Source: Cytophagales bacterium (GTDB lineage: Bacteria; Bacteroidota; Bacteroidia; Cytophagales; Bernardetiaceae). Taken from it: a DNA stretch of 64,000 bases. Every line of letters begins with the position of its first letter. The first letter of the stretch is position 1. Below, one piece after another: positions 24,136 through 33,500 of the stretch. Location of the stretch: positions 186,001 through 250,000 of the forward strand of contig JAAFJX010000001.1 in NCBI GenBank assembly GCA_013299045.1. The letters run 5' to 3'. A program made the translations under genes and the position numbers. The notes below the pieces were generated by a model that ran no database searches, had not been told where the DNA came from, and saw only the letters and a list, made by a program, of their open reading frames with translations.

Positions 24136-25542
24136 ATGAAATTTCTCCGAATTATAGGCCTCTTTATGTTGTTTGCGCCCTTTTTGAAAAGCTGCATACC
24201 TAATCAGAAAGTACAGGCAGGCCATATCAGCGCTGAGTCAGATAGCATGATTATTCGCAAAATTTTTACAGAGGCGCTCACAAAAGGTCAGTGCTATCAA
24301 AACCTCAGGGCACTTTGCGAAACCGCGCCACGCCGTTTGAGCGGCAGCCCTGGTGCTGAAAAAGCCGTCAGCTTTGCAGAAAAACTAGCCAAAAGTTTGA
24401 GTGTAGACAGGGTTATCCTGCAAGAAGTCATGGTGCCACACTGGGTGCGGGGTGAGGCCGAAAAAGGGCAGATTGTGGGTGGTGTTAGTCTAAATATTTG
24501 CGCACTCGGCGGCAGCGATGCCACCCCCAAAGGCGGAGTTACTGCTGAAGTACTTGAAGTGAAAGGCGGCATGACAGAACTCGCTACTCTGAGCGCCGAG
24601 CAAGTAAGAGGCAAATTTATTTTCCTGAATATGCCCATGCCCGCCCACCATGTAGAAACCTTCACTGCTTATGGCGAAGCCGTAGGCCAGCGTTACAAAG
24701 GAGCTGTAGAAGCCTCTAAACTCGGTGCTTTAGGGCTTTTGGTGCGCTCTATGGGGCTTACTGATGACGATTACCCACACACTGGTAGCATGACTTATGA
24801 AGGGGCTGCCCAGCGCATTCCTGCCGTAGCGCTCAGCACAAACAGCGCCAATGCGCTCAGCAAGGCTCTTACGAAAACTCCTAAGCTTAGAGTGAAGCTG
24901 ATTACCAACTGCCAAACTTTACCCGACAAACTGTCCTATAACGTGGTGGCAGAAATTAAAGGCTCTGAAAAACCCGAAGAGTTTGTGCTTGTGGGTGGGC
25001 ACTTAGACGCATGGGATAACGGCGACGGCGCACACGACGACGGTAGTGGTTGTATGCAATCTTTAGAAGTATTGCGTCTTTTCAAAGCCCTGAATATCAA
25101 ACCCAAAAGAACTTTGAGAGCTGTTTTGTTTATGAACGAAGAAAATGGCCTGCGCGGCGGATTGAAATATGCCGAACTGGCTGCTCAGAACAAAGAAAAG
25201 CATATTGCGGCCATAGAATCTGATGCGGGGGGCTTTACGCCACGCGGCTTTGGAGTTACTTGCAAGCAGGCACAGTTTGAGCAATTCAAAAAATGGTTAC
25301 CTCTTCTTGTTCCCTATAATTTGCATAAATTAGAGCCACACGGCGGCGGTGCGGATATAGGCCCTTTAGCGCCTCAAGGCACTGCGCTTATAGGCTATCT
25401 GCCTGACAGTCAGCGTTATTTTGATTTTCATCACACCTCTGCCGATGTATTTTCGGCAGTTAATAGACGCGAGCTAGAGCTGGGAGCAGCCTCCTTAGCA
25501 ACGCTATGTTTCTTGCTGACAGAATACGGCTTGCCACAATAA
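24136..25542 (+). CDS. M28-family zinc peptidase, lipoprotein
   Basis: 468 residues with a lipoprotein signal ending LKSC (Cys20). A PA-like domain at about 120-250 (GKFIFLNMPMP, GALGLLVRSM) precedes the M28 catalytic domain. Zinc ligands and the catalytic acid are all visible: His in VGGHLDAWD (about 289), Asp in HDDGSGC (about 303), the Glu pair in MNEENG (about 335), Asp in ESDAGG (about 361) and His in DFHHTSADV (about 432). This is the layout of aminopeptidase/carboxypeptidase Q-type enzymes that trim peptides outside the cytoplasm. The glycosyltransferase gene follows after 30 bp and is probably in the same transcript. Confidence 0.93.
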   Translation: MKFLRIIGLFMLFAPFLKSCIPNQKVQAGHISAESDSMIIRKIFTEALTKGQCYQNLRALCETAPRRLSGSPGAEKAVSFAEKLAKSLSVDRVILQEVMVPHWVRGEAEKGQIVGGVSLNICALGGSDATPKGGVTAEVLEVKGGMTELATLSAEQVRGKFIFLNMPMPAHHVETFTAYGEAVGQRYKGAVEASKLGALGLLVRSMGLTDDDYPHTGSMTYEGAAQRIPAVALSTNSANALSKALTKTPKLRVKLITNCQTLPDKLSYNVVAEIKGSEKPEEFVLVGGHLDAWDNGDGAHDDGSGCMQSLEVLRLFKALNIKPKRTLRAVLFMNEENGLRGGLKYAELAAQNKEKHIAAIESDAGGFTPRGFGVTCKQAQFEQFKKWLPLLVPYNLHKLEPHGGGADIGPLAPQGTALIGYLPDSQRYFDFHHTSADVFSAVNRRELELGAASLATLCFLLTEYGLPQ

Positions 25543-25572
25543 AACAAACAATCTAAAGCCTTTTTTAGACAA

Positions 25573-26325
25573 ATGCTGAAAATTAGCGCTGTTATCATTA
25601 CGCTCAACGAAGAAAAAAATATAGGCCGTTGCTTAGATTCTTTGATGAGCGTGGCGGACGAAATTGTGGTAGTTGATTCTTTTTCGGTGGACAAAACCCG
25701 TCAGATATGTGCCCAAAGACAGGTTAGATTCTTGGAAAATAAATTTTTGGGGCACATTGAGCAAAAAAACTTTGCAGTGGCAGCAGCTTCAAACAACTGG
25801 GTGCTTAGCTTAGATGCAGACGAGGCGCTAGACGAAGTCTTGCAAAAAGAAATTCTCCTTATCAAACAACAACCTAGCGCCCAAGCATATTCCATGAACC
25901 GTCTCACCAACTATTGCGGATACTGGGTACGGCACTGCGGCTGGTATCCCGATAAAAAACTACGGCTCTGGGACAGACGCATAGGCGCATGGGGAGGAAT
26001 AAACCCACACGATGAGGTCATTGTACAAGCTCAAACCACTACGAAGCACCTCAAAGGCGATTTGCTCCATTATAGTTATTACAACATACACGACCACATC
26101 AAACAAGTCAATTTTTTTACAGACATCATGGCCAAAGAAGCCATACAGAAAGGAAAGAGTAGTGGACTTTTTAAAATATTGTTCAGCCCTCTCACCAAGT
26201 TTCTAAAAAGTTATCTGTTTCAGTGTGGTTTTCTGGACGGGTACTATGGCTTGGTTATTTGTATCATTTCAGCCCACGCCACCTTTATCAAATACGTCAA
26301 AATCAGAGAGAGCCTAAAAGAATGA
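25573..26325 (+). CDS. Glycosyltransferase family 2, LPS-core type (WaaE/KdtX-like)
   Basis: 250 residues. The N-terminal GT-A fold is clear: ISAVIITLNEEKNIGRCLDSL, then IVVVDSFSVDKTRQIC, and LSLDADEAL with the metal-binding acidic residues. HIEQKNFAVAAASNNWVLSLDADE and the RLWDRRIGAWGG region are typical of the LPS inner-core transferase branch, with a C-terminal amphipathic/hydrophobic region (GFLDGYYGLVICIISAHATFIK split in two) that binds membrane. The donor sugar cannot be told. It is convergent with the lipoprotein gene, 1 bp apart, and downstream of the M28 peptidase. Confidence 0.9.
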   Translation: MLKISAVIITLNEEKNIGRCLDSLMSVADEIVVVDSFSVDKTRQICAQRQVRFLENKFLGHIEQKNFAVAAASNNWVLSLDADEALDEVLQKEILLIKQQPSAQAYSMNRLTNYCGYWVRHCGWYPDKKLRLWDRRIGAWGGINPHDEVIVQAQTTTKHLKGDLLHYSYYNIHDHIKQVNFFTDIMAKEAIQKGKSSGLFKILFSPLTKFLKSYLFQCGFLDGYYGLVICIISAHATFIKYVKIRESLKE

Positions 26326-26326
26326 A

Positions 26327-26995
26327 TCATCTTGCACGTTTAAAACGCATGGTAAACGAATTCGCTATTTCTTCAGCACCCTGCCATGTCTCTAAGACAT
26401 CGCAATTTACAGGAATAAAAATGATGTTTAAATCAGAGCGCTTATCTAAAAGTTTTAGCACATCTCGTGCCTCTCGCTTTGTATTTCCTAACCAATTAGA
26501 CCAAGGAATAATAGCATAGAAATCAGCCGCTTTTATTACACCTTCTATAGCCATGTTTTGGGAGTTCTTATCAACAATCACGTTTAGATACTTTTGCAAA
26601 TAAAGATTATCTAAACTGTCATACTCTATACCTCCCTTGAGGCGTGGAATAAAATCATTAAGTTTACCTGTACACACCTTTTCGCCATACAAATCCAGTT
26701 GGTGTCCATTTTTATCAAACAAACAAAGACCATTGGTTAAGTAATTGCGAAACAGCATAGCTCTGTATATCTTCGCATTACGTACCGAATCAGACTCATT
26801 TGCAGACCAATCAGCAGCCACAAAATAAGTTGAGTGTTTTGCTGAGACTTCTCTCCAGGTCTTTTCAATATTTGCATAAGCCTCTACTTTGGGTTTTTTA
26901 TATCTAAAACCAAATTTTTTAGCGTAGAAAGTGCAAGCAGATAAATTTATACAAATGAGAATCAAAACTAATACAAGAGTTGGTCGCTTTTTCAT
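26327..26995 (-). CDS. Lipoprotein of unknown function (222 aa)
   Basis: A lipoprotein signal ends INLSAC (Cys21). The mature part is basic, with two further cysteines (GLCLF, KVCTG, plus one near the C-terminus in NCDVLE) and no recognised domain. Codons are slightly A/T-rich. It lies between the convergent glycosyltransferase gene and the secreted-protein gene, 86 bp downstream of the latter, with a terminator in that gap, so it probably has its own promoter. I do not recognise a family. Confidence 0.75.
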   Translation of the reverse strand: MKKRPTLVLVLILICINLSACTFYAKKFGFRYKKPKVEAYANIEKTWREVSAKHSTYFVAADWSANESDSVRNAKIYRAMLFRNYLTNGLCLFDKNGHQLDLYGEKVCTGKLNDFIPRLKGGIEYDSLDNLYLQKYLNVIVDKNSQNMAIEGVIKAADFYAIIPWSNWLGNTKREARDVLKLLDKRSDLNIIFIPVNCDVLETWQGAEEIANSFTMRFKRAR

Positions 26996-27031
26996 AATTT
27001 AAACGTGAGATTAAAGCATTAAGTCATTAAA

Positions 27032-27072
27032 AAAACAGCCACAGCCCAGATTGCCGTCATAGTCTGTGGCTG
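27032..27072 (-). terminator. Terminator of the secreted-protein gene at 27082-27534
   Basis: On the minus strand CAGCCACAG pairs with CTGTGGCTG (9 bp) around an 18-20 nt loop, followed by TTTTTTT. It begins about 10 nt after the stop codon. Confidence 0.8.
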
Positions 27073-27081
27073 CCAAACTCA

Positions 27082-27534
27082 CTACTTCGTCAAAGTAATA
27101 TTGATAAATCCGTTCGCCTCTGAAATGGCATAAGTCCCTGCTTTAAGAATAAAACTACCCGTGTATTGAATGGAAGTCAGTAAGGTACTCGGTATGTCCC
27201 AATCTTCCTCCACATTTATAGATGTTTTTCCTGCAAAGACTTCTTGATAAAGCGCTTGTTGAATTCCGTTCGATTTGTTTATACGCATCAATAACGTGTT
27301 TGCATTAACCACAGTAACGCTTGCGTAGATGTTTCTTAGTTCAAAAGGTTGAGTTATCTCTATGCGCGTCTTGATACCGCTGCATCTGAAACCTATCCCA
27401 CATTCGCAATTACACTTTTTCTTGTTGGCTACCGTGAATTCTACCTCACCACCAATAGTTCCGCCCTGCGCAAATACTGGTGAAGCCAGTGCAATAGCAA
27501 ACAAAGTTATTAAATAAAAGAGTGCCTTTTTCAT
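27082..27534 (-). CDS. Small secreted protein of unknown function
   Basis: 150 residues, signal peptide 1-22 (LFAIALASPVFAQ). The mature part starts with Gly/Thr-rich strands, then a cysteine cluster (KKCNCECGIGFRCSG) and a beta-rich C-terminal half that ends NITLTK. It is probably a small exported beta-sandwich. The upstream region has a TTTG-type simple repeat and a 12-bp palindrome, which suggests regulated or variable expression. No family is recognised. Confidence 0.75.
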   Translation of the reverse strand: MKKALFYLITLFAIALASPVFAQGGTIGGEVEFTVANKKKCNCECGIGFRCSGIKTRIEITQPFELRNIYASVTVVNANTLLMRINKSNGIQQALYQEVFAGKTSINVEEDWDIPSTLLTSIQYTGSFILKAGTYAISEANGFINITLTK

Positions 27535-27568
27535 TGATTTTTGATTTTAAATTTATAAAATGAAAGAA

Positions 27569-27576
27569 CAAGATTA
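27569..27576 (-). promoter_or_regulatory. Weak -7 box (TAATCTTG) of the secreted-protein gene
   Basis: One mismatch to TAnnTTTG, 35 nt before the ATG at 27534, on the minus strand. Confidence 0.3.
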
Positions 27577-27584
27577 GGCTCAAA

Positions 27585-27596
27585 ATGTGCGCACAT
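27585..27596. promoter_or_regulatory. Perfect 12-bp palindrome ATGTGCGCACAT
   Basis: It lies 9 bp upstream of the weak -7 box of the gene at 27082-27534, between -7 and the simple repeat, where a repressor or activator could bind. Confidence 0.4.
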
Positions 27597-27606
27597 GAAC
27601 CGAGCG

Positions 27607-27638
27607 CAAACAAACAAACAAACAAACAAACGAACAAA
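27607..27638. repeat. Simple sequence repeat (CAAA)6 plus a degenerate unit
   Basis: Six perfect CAAA units followed by CGAA and CAAA. On the minus strand this reads TTTG repeated, and TTTG is the -33 promoter word of this lineage. It is 73-104 nt upstream of the ATG at 27534. Confidence 0.85.
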
Positions 27639-27900
27639 GCATATTTAACAAAATTTAACACCTTGAAGCAAAATGGATAAATACAGTATTCCCCAGACTT
27701 TAAACTCGCGGCAACCCAAACAAGAGCATTCTCACGGCAAAATTATTGTTAATATGAAAAAAAATCTTTAAAAAGCGCAATTTTTTCTACTTTGTGTCAG
27801 TTTATAATAGCAAATAGATTAAAAATTTTGCCGCAACGTAATATCTACCATAAAAGAATAAAACTGAACTGACTTTATTTTACTGCAAAGCAATACCCGT
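27639..27900. other. AT-rich intergenic sequence
   Basis: No gene, clear hairpin or strong promoter is seen between the simple repeat and the ABM gene. Confidence 0.4.
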
Positions 27901-28197
27901 ATGGTTATCAGGATTGTTAGAATGACCTTTAAAACAAGTGAGGTAGATAATTTTTTAAGACTTTTCGGAAGCATAAAAGAGCGCATAAAGGAGTTCGATG
28001 GTTGCATGAATTTGGCCCTTTACCGCGACGCAAAAGAACAAAATGTACTTATCACGCATAGCCAATGGGTATCCGAAGAAGCCCTTAATAGCTATCGCAC
28101 CTCCTCTTTTTTTGCCGAAACCTGGCTCAAAACAAAGTCCATGTTTGCTGAACGCCCCGTAGCCTTTTCTATGGAGTCGGTAGAGGCTTATGTCTAG
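27901..28197 (+). CDS. Antibiotic-biosynthesis-monooxygenase (ABM) domain protein
   Basis: 98 residues, the normal length of a single ABM ferredoxin-like domain. VIRIVRMTFKTSEVDNFLRLFGSI makes the first strand and helix, EFDGCMNLALYRDA the second strand, LITHSQWVSEEALNSYRTS the third strand and helix, and the C-terminal strand follows. Proteins of this fold are small dimers that act as heme-degrading enzymes, quinol monooxygenases or unknown. The 'HSQWxSEEALxxYRxS' pattern fits the group without showing heme or quinone specificity. It is a single gene with about 490 bp behind it. Confidence 0.8.
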   Translation: MVIRIVRMTFKTSEVDNFLRLFGSIKERIKEFDGCMNLALYRDAKEQNVLITHSQWVSEEALNSYRTSSFFAETWLKTKSMFAERPVAFSMESVEAYV

Positions 28198-28256
28198 CAA
28201 TGGCTTAAAACAAATACAACGCGACAGCGAACAGAGATTTCCTTAAAATCACAAAA

Positions 28257-28452
28257 GCGCAACTTCTGATGCTCGGGTGCCACACTCTTTTGATTATTGA
28301 GCGCCCAATGATTAAGGACTTAAATATTTCATTGTTTCTAAAAATACTTCTAAGGCTTTTACTGTCAGTAAATTAACCGAAATCTTTGTCTTTAAAATAT
28401 CTTATTTAATTTATTGATAGTGAATACATTAGATGTTTTTTAAGGCGCGATT
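28257..28452 (+). mobile_element. Repeat R4: decayed right half of the MITE
   Basis: The words TTCTGATGCTCGGGTGCCA (28265 on) and TTTAAAATATCTTATTTAAT with TTATTGATAG (about 28391-28420) line up, with many changes, with the right arm of R5 and R7, and GTTTTTTAAGGCGCGATT at 28435-28452 stands where TTTTAAGGGACGACT is expected. No left half is found. Called by eye; an old copy is the most likely explanation. Confidence 0.4.
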
Positions 28453-28653
28453 ATTTAGGGCGGGGTTGTTAAAAAATACTAAATAGTAAAACTTTTTTGG
28501 TCTCTTTTTGTTTTTGGCGCGGCTCTAAGTATTCCTTTTGCTAAAAAACAGATACTCTGTAGCCATAAGCCACCAAAACCAATAGGAACAACTTAAGTTA
28601 TCATCTTTTCTGTATAAGGGCACTATCATTATCCAATAAACCTAGCTTCTGCT

Positions 28654-28661
28654 TACCTTTG
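28654..28661 (+). promoter_or_regulatory. -7 box (TACCTTTG) of murC
   Basis: A perfect TAnnTTTG 30 nt before the ATG at 28691. The -33 box is not clear. Confidence 0.45.
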
Positions 28662-28690
28662 TACCTTGTTTTCCGAACTCTACTACTACA

Positions 28691-30115
28691 ATGACTGTTG
28701 CACTCTCTCAGTACAAAAATATTTATTTCTTGGGCATAGGCGGCATAGGCATGAGCAATTTGGCGCGTTGGTTCAATGCTAATGGCTTCACTGTTTCTGG
28801 CTATGACCGCACCCCCAGCCCACTCACTGCCGAACTGCAAACGGAGGGTATACAGGTTCATTATGACGACAATTTGGCCTCTATTAAACCTGAAGTTTTG
28901 AATCAAAAAGCACAGACGCTGATTGTCCTGACCCCTGCTGTACCTGCTACACTTGGCATTTTGCAATTTTTTATGCAAAATAATTTCCAAATACACAAGC
29001 GCGCCGAAGTACTTGGTTTCATCACGAACGCCATGCGCAGTATTGGAGTAGCAGGCACACACGGTAAAACCACCACTTCGTCTATGTGCGCCTATTTGCT
29101 TCATGCCGCTGGCTTAGATTCTGCCGCCTTTTTGGGAGGCATAGCCGTCAATTTTAACTCAAACTTATTGCTTAATCGACAAACAACTCCCCAAACGCCT
29201 GCCGTAGTAGAGGCAGACGAATTTGACCGCTCTTTTTTGCATTTACAGCCCAGTATAGCGATTATTACTTCTACAGATGCAGACCATTTGGACATTTATC
29301 AACAAAAAAGTGCTCTAGAAGATTCCTTTGTGCAATACGCCCTCCAATGCAGACCAGAGGGTTCGCTGATTGTAGCCGCCAGTATAGATGAAGCCGTTCG
29401 GCAAAAAATAGAGCAAAAACGCTCCCTTATCACTTATTCTGCACAATCCACCGCCAATGCGGATATCAAAGCAGAGCAAATCCGGGTAGAAAATGGCTGT
29501 TTTGTATTCAATTATGTGGCCTCAAAATACAAAATTGATGGCTTACTGCTACAAATGCCTGGCCAACACAACGTAGAAAATGCCTTAGCAGCCATTACAG
29601 TAGCACTAGAATTAGGTATAGAGCCAGAAAAGATAAAGCAGATACTACCTGACTACAAAGGCGTTAAAAGGCGTTTTGAAATTCACATCAAGACCAATGC
29701 CTGTGCATACATAGATGATTACGCACACCACCCCACCGAGATTCAGGCATTTTTGACAGGACTTAAAACCCTCTACCCACAGCGCCCAATAACTGCTATT
29801 TTTCAACCACACCTCTTCAGCCGTACCAACGACTTCAAAGAAGATTTTGCCAAAAGCCTTGAGATTGCAGACCATGTATTTTTGATGGATATCTATCCCG
29901 CACGAGAATTGCCGATGGAGGGCGTTACCGTGGCTACTATCAAAGCCCTCATGCGTGAAAAAAACGTGCAGTACGTCCAGAACCAAGACTTATTAGCCAC
30001 TTTGCGCCAACACCCGCTAGGCGTATGGGCTACTGTCGGTGCAGGAGATATAGACCGCTTCGTGATACCCATCAAGGAACTTTTGGAAGAGCGCATGCAG
30101 TATGAAAAACGTTGA
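28691..30115 (+). CDS. murC: UDP-N-acetylmuramate--L-alanine ligase
   Basis: 474 residues, normal for MurC. It adds L-Ala to UDP-MurNAc using ATP, the first step of the peptidoglycan stem peptide, in the cytoplasm. The N-terminal UDP-binding domain is marked by FLGIGGIGMSNLARWF and SGYDRTPSPLT. The ATP loop is AGTHGKTTTSSM (about 119-130). The middle domain holds VEADEFDRSFL, and the last domain has YIDDYAHHPTEI and FQPHLFSRT. MurC and not Mpl because of the IGGIGM start and missing Mpl insert. Its stop overlaps the Nudix start by 14 bp. Confidence 0.95.
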   Translation: MTVALSQYKNIYFLGIGGIGMSNLARWFNANGFTVSGYDRTPSPLTAELQTEGIQVHYDDNLASIKPEVLNQKAQTLIVLTPAVPATLGILQFFMQNNFQIHKRAEVLGFITNAMRSIGVAGTHGKTTTSSMCAYLLHAAGLDSAAFLGGIAVNFNSNLLLNRQTTPQTPAVVEADEFDRSFLHLQPSIAIITSTDADHLDIYQQKSALEDSFVQYALQCRPEGSLIVAASIDEAVRQKIEQKRSLITYSAQSTANADIKAEQIRVENGCFVFNYVASKYKIDGLLLQMPGQHNVENALAAITVALELGIEPEKIKQILPDYKGVKRRFEIHIKTNACAYIDDYAHHPTEIQAFLTGLKTLYPQRPITAIFQPHLFSRTNDFKEDFAKSLEIADHVFLMDIYPARELPMEGVTVATIKALMREKNVQYVQNQDLLATLRQHPLGVWATVGAGDIDRFVIPIKELLEERMQYEKR

Positions 30116-30578
30116 GCAGCAATACGGTGGCTACCTTCGTTGGCGAGTGGGCGGATTTTGCTGGCAGAAAGACAAACTTCTTCTGCTCAATATGCAAGGC
30201 TTGGGTACTACGCCTAATTTTTGGTTGCCACCAGGCGGAGGAGTAGAATTTCAGGAACGCTGCGAAGATGCCCTACGCCGTGAGTTTCAAGAGGAAACTG
30301 GCCTTTGTGTGCGCTTAGGCCGTTTTGTCTGTGTGTATGAGTTTATAAAAGCACCTCTACACGCGCTAGAATGTTTTTTTGAGGTAGAAATCCTCTCAGG
30401 TACTTTGGTGCTGGGGCATGACCCCGAAACGCCACACAACAATTTGCTCAAGGCCTTAGAATGGATTGATGAACCGCATTTTCAGCGCCTAAAGCAAGAC
30501 CCAGACCATACATTACACGCCCTTTTGGCTCAATGCAGCACGTTGGCAGAAGTCAGAAGTTTAACTGGTTTTTATTAA
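30102..30578 (+). CDS. Nudix hydrolase
   Basis: 158 residues. The full Nudix box GxxxxxExxxxxxxREUxEExGU is present, from GGGVEFQERCEDALRREFQ to EETGL (about 45-66), with all catalytic acidic residues. Such enzymes cleave a nucleoside diphosphate linked to another group; the substrate cannot be told. An aromatic PNFWLPPGGG precedes the box, as usual. The start ATG lies inside the end of murC in another frame (14-bp overlap), so the two are probably translated from one mRNA. Confidence 0.9.
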   Translation: MKNVEQQYGGYLRWRVGGFCWQKDKLLLLNMQGLGTTPNFWLPPGGGVEFQERCEDALRREFQEETGLCVRLGRFVCVYEFIKAPLHALECFFEVEILSGTLVLGHDPETPHNNLLKALEWIDEPHFQRLKQDPDHTLHALLAQCSTLAEVRSLTGFY

Positions 30579-30596
30579 AAACATCTCATTGAGCAC

Positions 30597-33500
30597 CTAA
30601 AATGATACAGCCACTTTTTTGCGCAAAACGTTCGTTTTACCGCTCAAATTATACGTTTGTATCGTAATAAGGTAATAACCTATGGGGGCTTTTTGGCCTG
30701 CATCGGTTACGCCGTCCCAGGTTAGAGAGCCGCCGCTCGTAGAAATTAAGCGGTTTTGCACCAACTTCCGCAGCAATCGCCCCTTCATGTCATAGACGTT
30801 AATATCTGCAATCGTTCCCAAATCAGCACACGTATAGTCTATTTGCACAAAATCATTCATGCCGTCGCCGTTAGGTGTAAAGATGTCCGCGCTCAAGGCA
30901 AAGCAGTCTTGGTTTTGAGAGCTTCCATTTTCACCCACATACTGCGAGTTCAGATAACCAGGCGTGCCGTAGCCTATTGTAGCAGCAGCAGAATGCCAAT
31001 TATTGCGGTCATTGGTAGGTTTATTGAAGTGAATACGCTCCAAGCTCACCCCTTCGCGGTCGCGAATCAGGTCTAGATGGTAATCCTTATCATAGTCAAA
31101 TCTGTCCACAATTTGCCCTGTGTTGCTTTGCAAGATGGCTGTTCCTTGTGCGTCCGAATAAGATGGCAAACTGCTGATGCTCCAAAAATTGGCGGCTTTG
31201 CCGTTCGGATACTGCCCTAAAAGTAGGTTATTGTCCCTTGATATGGCCAAATACCCTTGAGGTGGCAGCACCAAATCATCTTCCGAGAGCACTTTGGGCG
31301 TATAAAGTTTACCATCTCTAAAACTTGTGAGCTTCCAACCCTTCAAATTAATGAACTTCTCCGAGCGGTTATAAATTTCCACAAAATCCGTTCCGCCTAC
31401 TGGTGGGTCAAACAGAATTTCATTCAGAACTACGTCGCTGCTGTCGCCTTGTTCGGGCAGCACAAAGGTAGCAGAATTATTCTCCGAACCTATCAAATTG
31501 CCAACACAGTCTGTAATCTGTGCAATCTGAACAGTATAAACAGTGCGTGGACTCATCGGTGTTGTAAGCGTCAATTTTGCTTCGGCCAAATTGCTAGGAA
31601 CGCCTACCAGACTTGCTTTACTGAGCCCCTTGTCAAGAGTAATAGTTCCAAAATTGGTCAGTTGCAAGCTATCCAGTTTTTCATCAAAAAGCAGGCGTAC
31701 CGTGAGAGGGTCTATGGCATCAGCACGCAGCAGCTTGGGTGGGCGATTATCAGGGAAAGAACCAAGAACAGAGTTTTCCTTGCCTGGTGTGCCTCCTTTG
31801 GGGTGTTCCGAAGCAGTCCAGTTGGCGCTGCTCGCACACGGATTGTTGGGGTCTATCATCTCCAAAGACCAGCCGCCTTCTTGCTTTTCGGTGGAGTTAT
31901 ACCAGTCGTCCAGATAGTTGAGGTCGTGTATGAGCTTGCCATCTGCACTACGCAAACGGATTTGCTCGCCCGCATTATCTAGGCTAGTCCAATTGGAAAG
32001 ACCAATCACGTTCGGTGAAAATGCCTTGAGTGCATTTACGGAGGAAGACGGACAAAGAATCCAATAACTCTGAGGTTGCAAACTCTGGAACGGCAAAACG
32101 ACAGTTTCTGCTTCGTCCGAAAGCAATAGACCACCCAAACTTAAAATCTTGTCCGTTGGGTTATAAATCTCCAAGTATTCGGTTTCGGGCAGCTTGATAA
32201 CCGGTGAAGGGTCGCACATAACCTCCGTGATAATCAACTCGTTGAACTTAGGCACTACGCCCAAACCAAAAGGCCAAAGGACTTCTTCAATGCTATTGCC
32301 AGAACAGTCTTTGATGCCACGAACGGTTAGCTTGTAGGCTTTGTTCAAAACCAGTTTTGGGCTAAGCGCCAAGCGCAAAGTGCGGTCGTTCAAAAATTCG
32401 AGGCGCTTGAGGCTAAGGCCGTCCGAGAGCAAGTAATTAGTTGCGTTGATTTGGCTCAGGCTATCCAATTTCTCGGAAAAGCGCAGCTCCAAAAGCGTAT
32501 CCGAAAGCGCCAAAACCTGCTCTAAAATTGGTGGAACAAGGTCTGTAACAGCACCCGTCATAGAGTTGGGTGCGGCGGGTGTGCCCCCAAGAGTATTTTC
32601 AGAAGCCAGCCAATTACCTGCCTCTATACAAGGGCTGTTTAAATCTTTCATTTCTAAAGTCCAGCCGCCTGCTTTTTTGGCTGGGTCTGCATACCAGTTG
32701 TAATCATAGTCCACACTAAAAAGTAATTGTCCATTTGCGGAACGCAGCAGTAATTTTTCTCCCTCATTGTCCAGGCTCGGAAAGCCCGTAACGCCAATGA
32801 CCGTTCCGAAAGACGCAAAAGCGCTTACAGATGAAGTGCCACAGACAACGGCATATTGGCGCGGGAGCAACACGGTATTGGGCAGCGTGCAAAAGCCGCC
32901 TGCATCTATGAGCAAAAGTCCGCCTAGCTCAAGAATCTTATCCGAATTGTTATGAATTTCTAAAAATTCTCGCTCTGGCAGGCCAATTTTGGGGCTTGGG
33001 TCTGCAAAAATTTCTGTAATGAGTAAGTCATTAGGAGCAGGTGCTACGCCGCGCCCAAAACTAAAAGTTTGTTCCAAAGAGGCATTACCAGAGCAATCTC
33101 TTACGCCTTTCGCTTTGAGGTCATAAATGGTGCTCAGGGCTATTTTTGGCAAAAAGCTGATAGCCAGCGTTGTAGCATCAATCCAAGTAAGACGCTTGAT
33201 AGTAAGCCCTTTATTAAGGCTATAATTGGCCACGGTGAGTAAGCTGAGGCTATCCATTTTTTCCGAAAAGCTTAAGCGCAGCAAGGTGTCTGATACCAAA
33301 ACAACACTGCTAATAGCTGGCCGCAGCGTATCTGGGTTACTTGCCAGAACAGAATTTTCGGCTGCAGGAGTTCCGCCAAGCGAATTTTTGGAGGCTCTCC
33401 AGTTATCGGCTTCGCCGCAAAAATTACTAGGGTCTATCATTTCCAAAGACCAGCCACCTAGAGCTTTGGTAGCGTCCCTGTACCAGTCGTCCGAATAGCT

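Larger units (their letters stand above)
28198..28690. other. Intergenic region before murC
   Basis: About 490 bp without a gene. It holds the decayed repeat R4 and the murC -7 box. No terminator is evident after the ABM gene. Confidence 0.5.

Noticed and set aside
23834-24139. 101-codon frame before the M28 peptidase
   Set aside because: It spans a repeat fragment, has odd Cys/His composition and overlaps the peptidase promoter and start.
31257-31982. 241-codon frame opposite the giant surface gene
   Set aside because: Antisense to the lamin-tail repeats and without any recognisable features.
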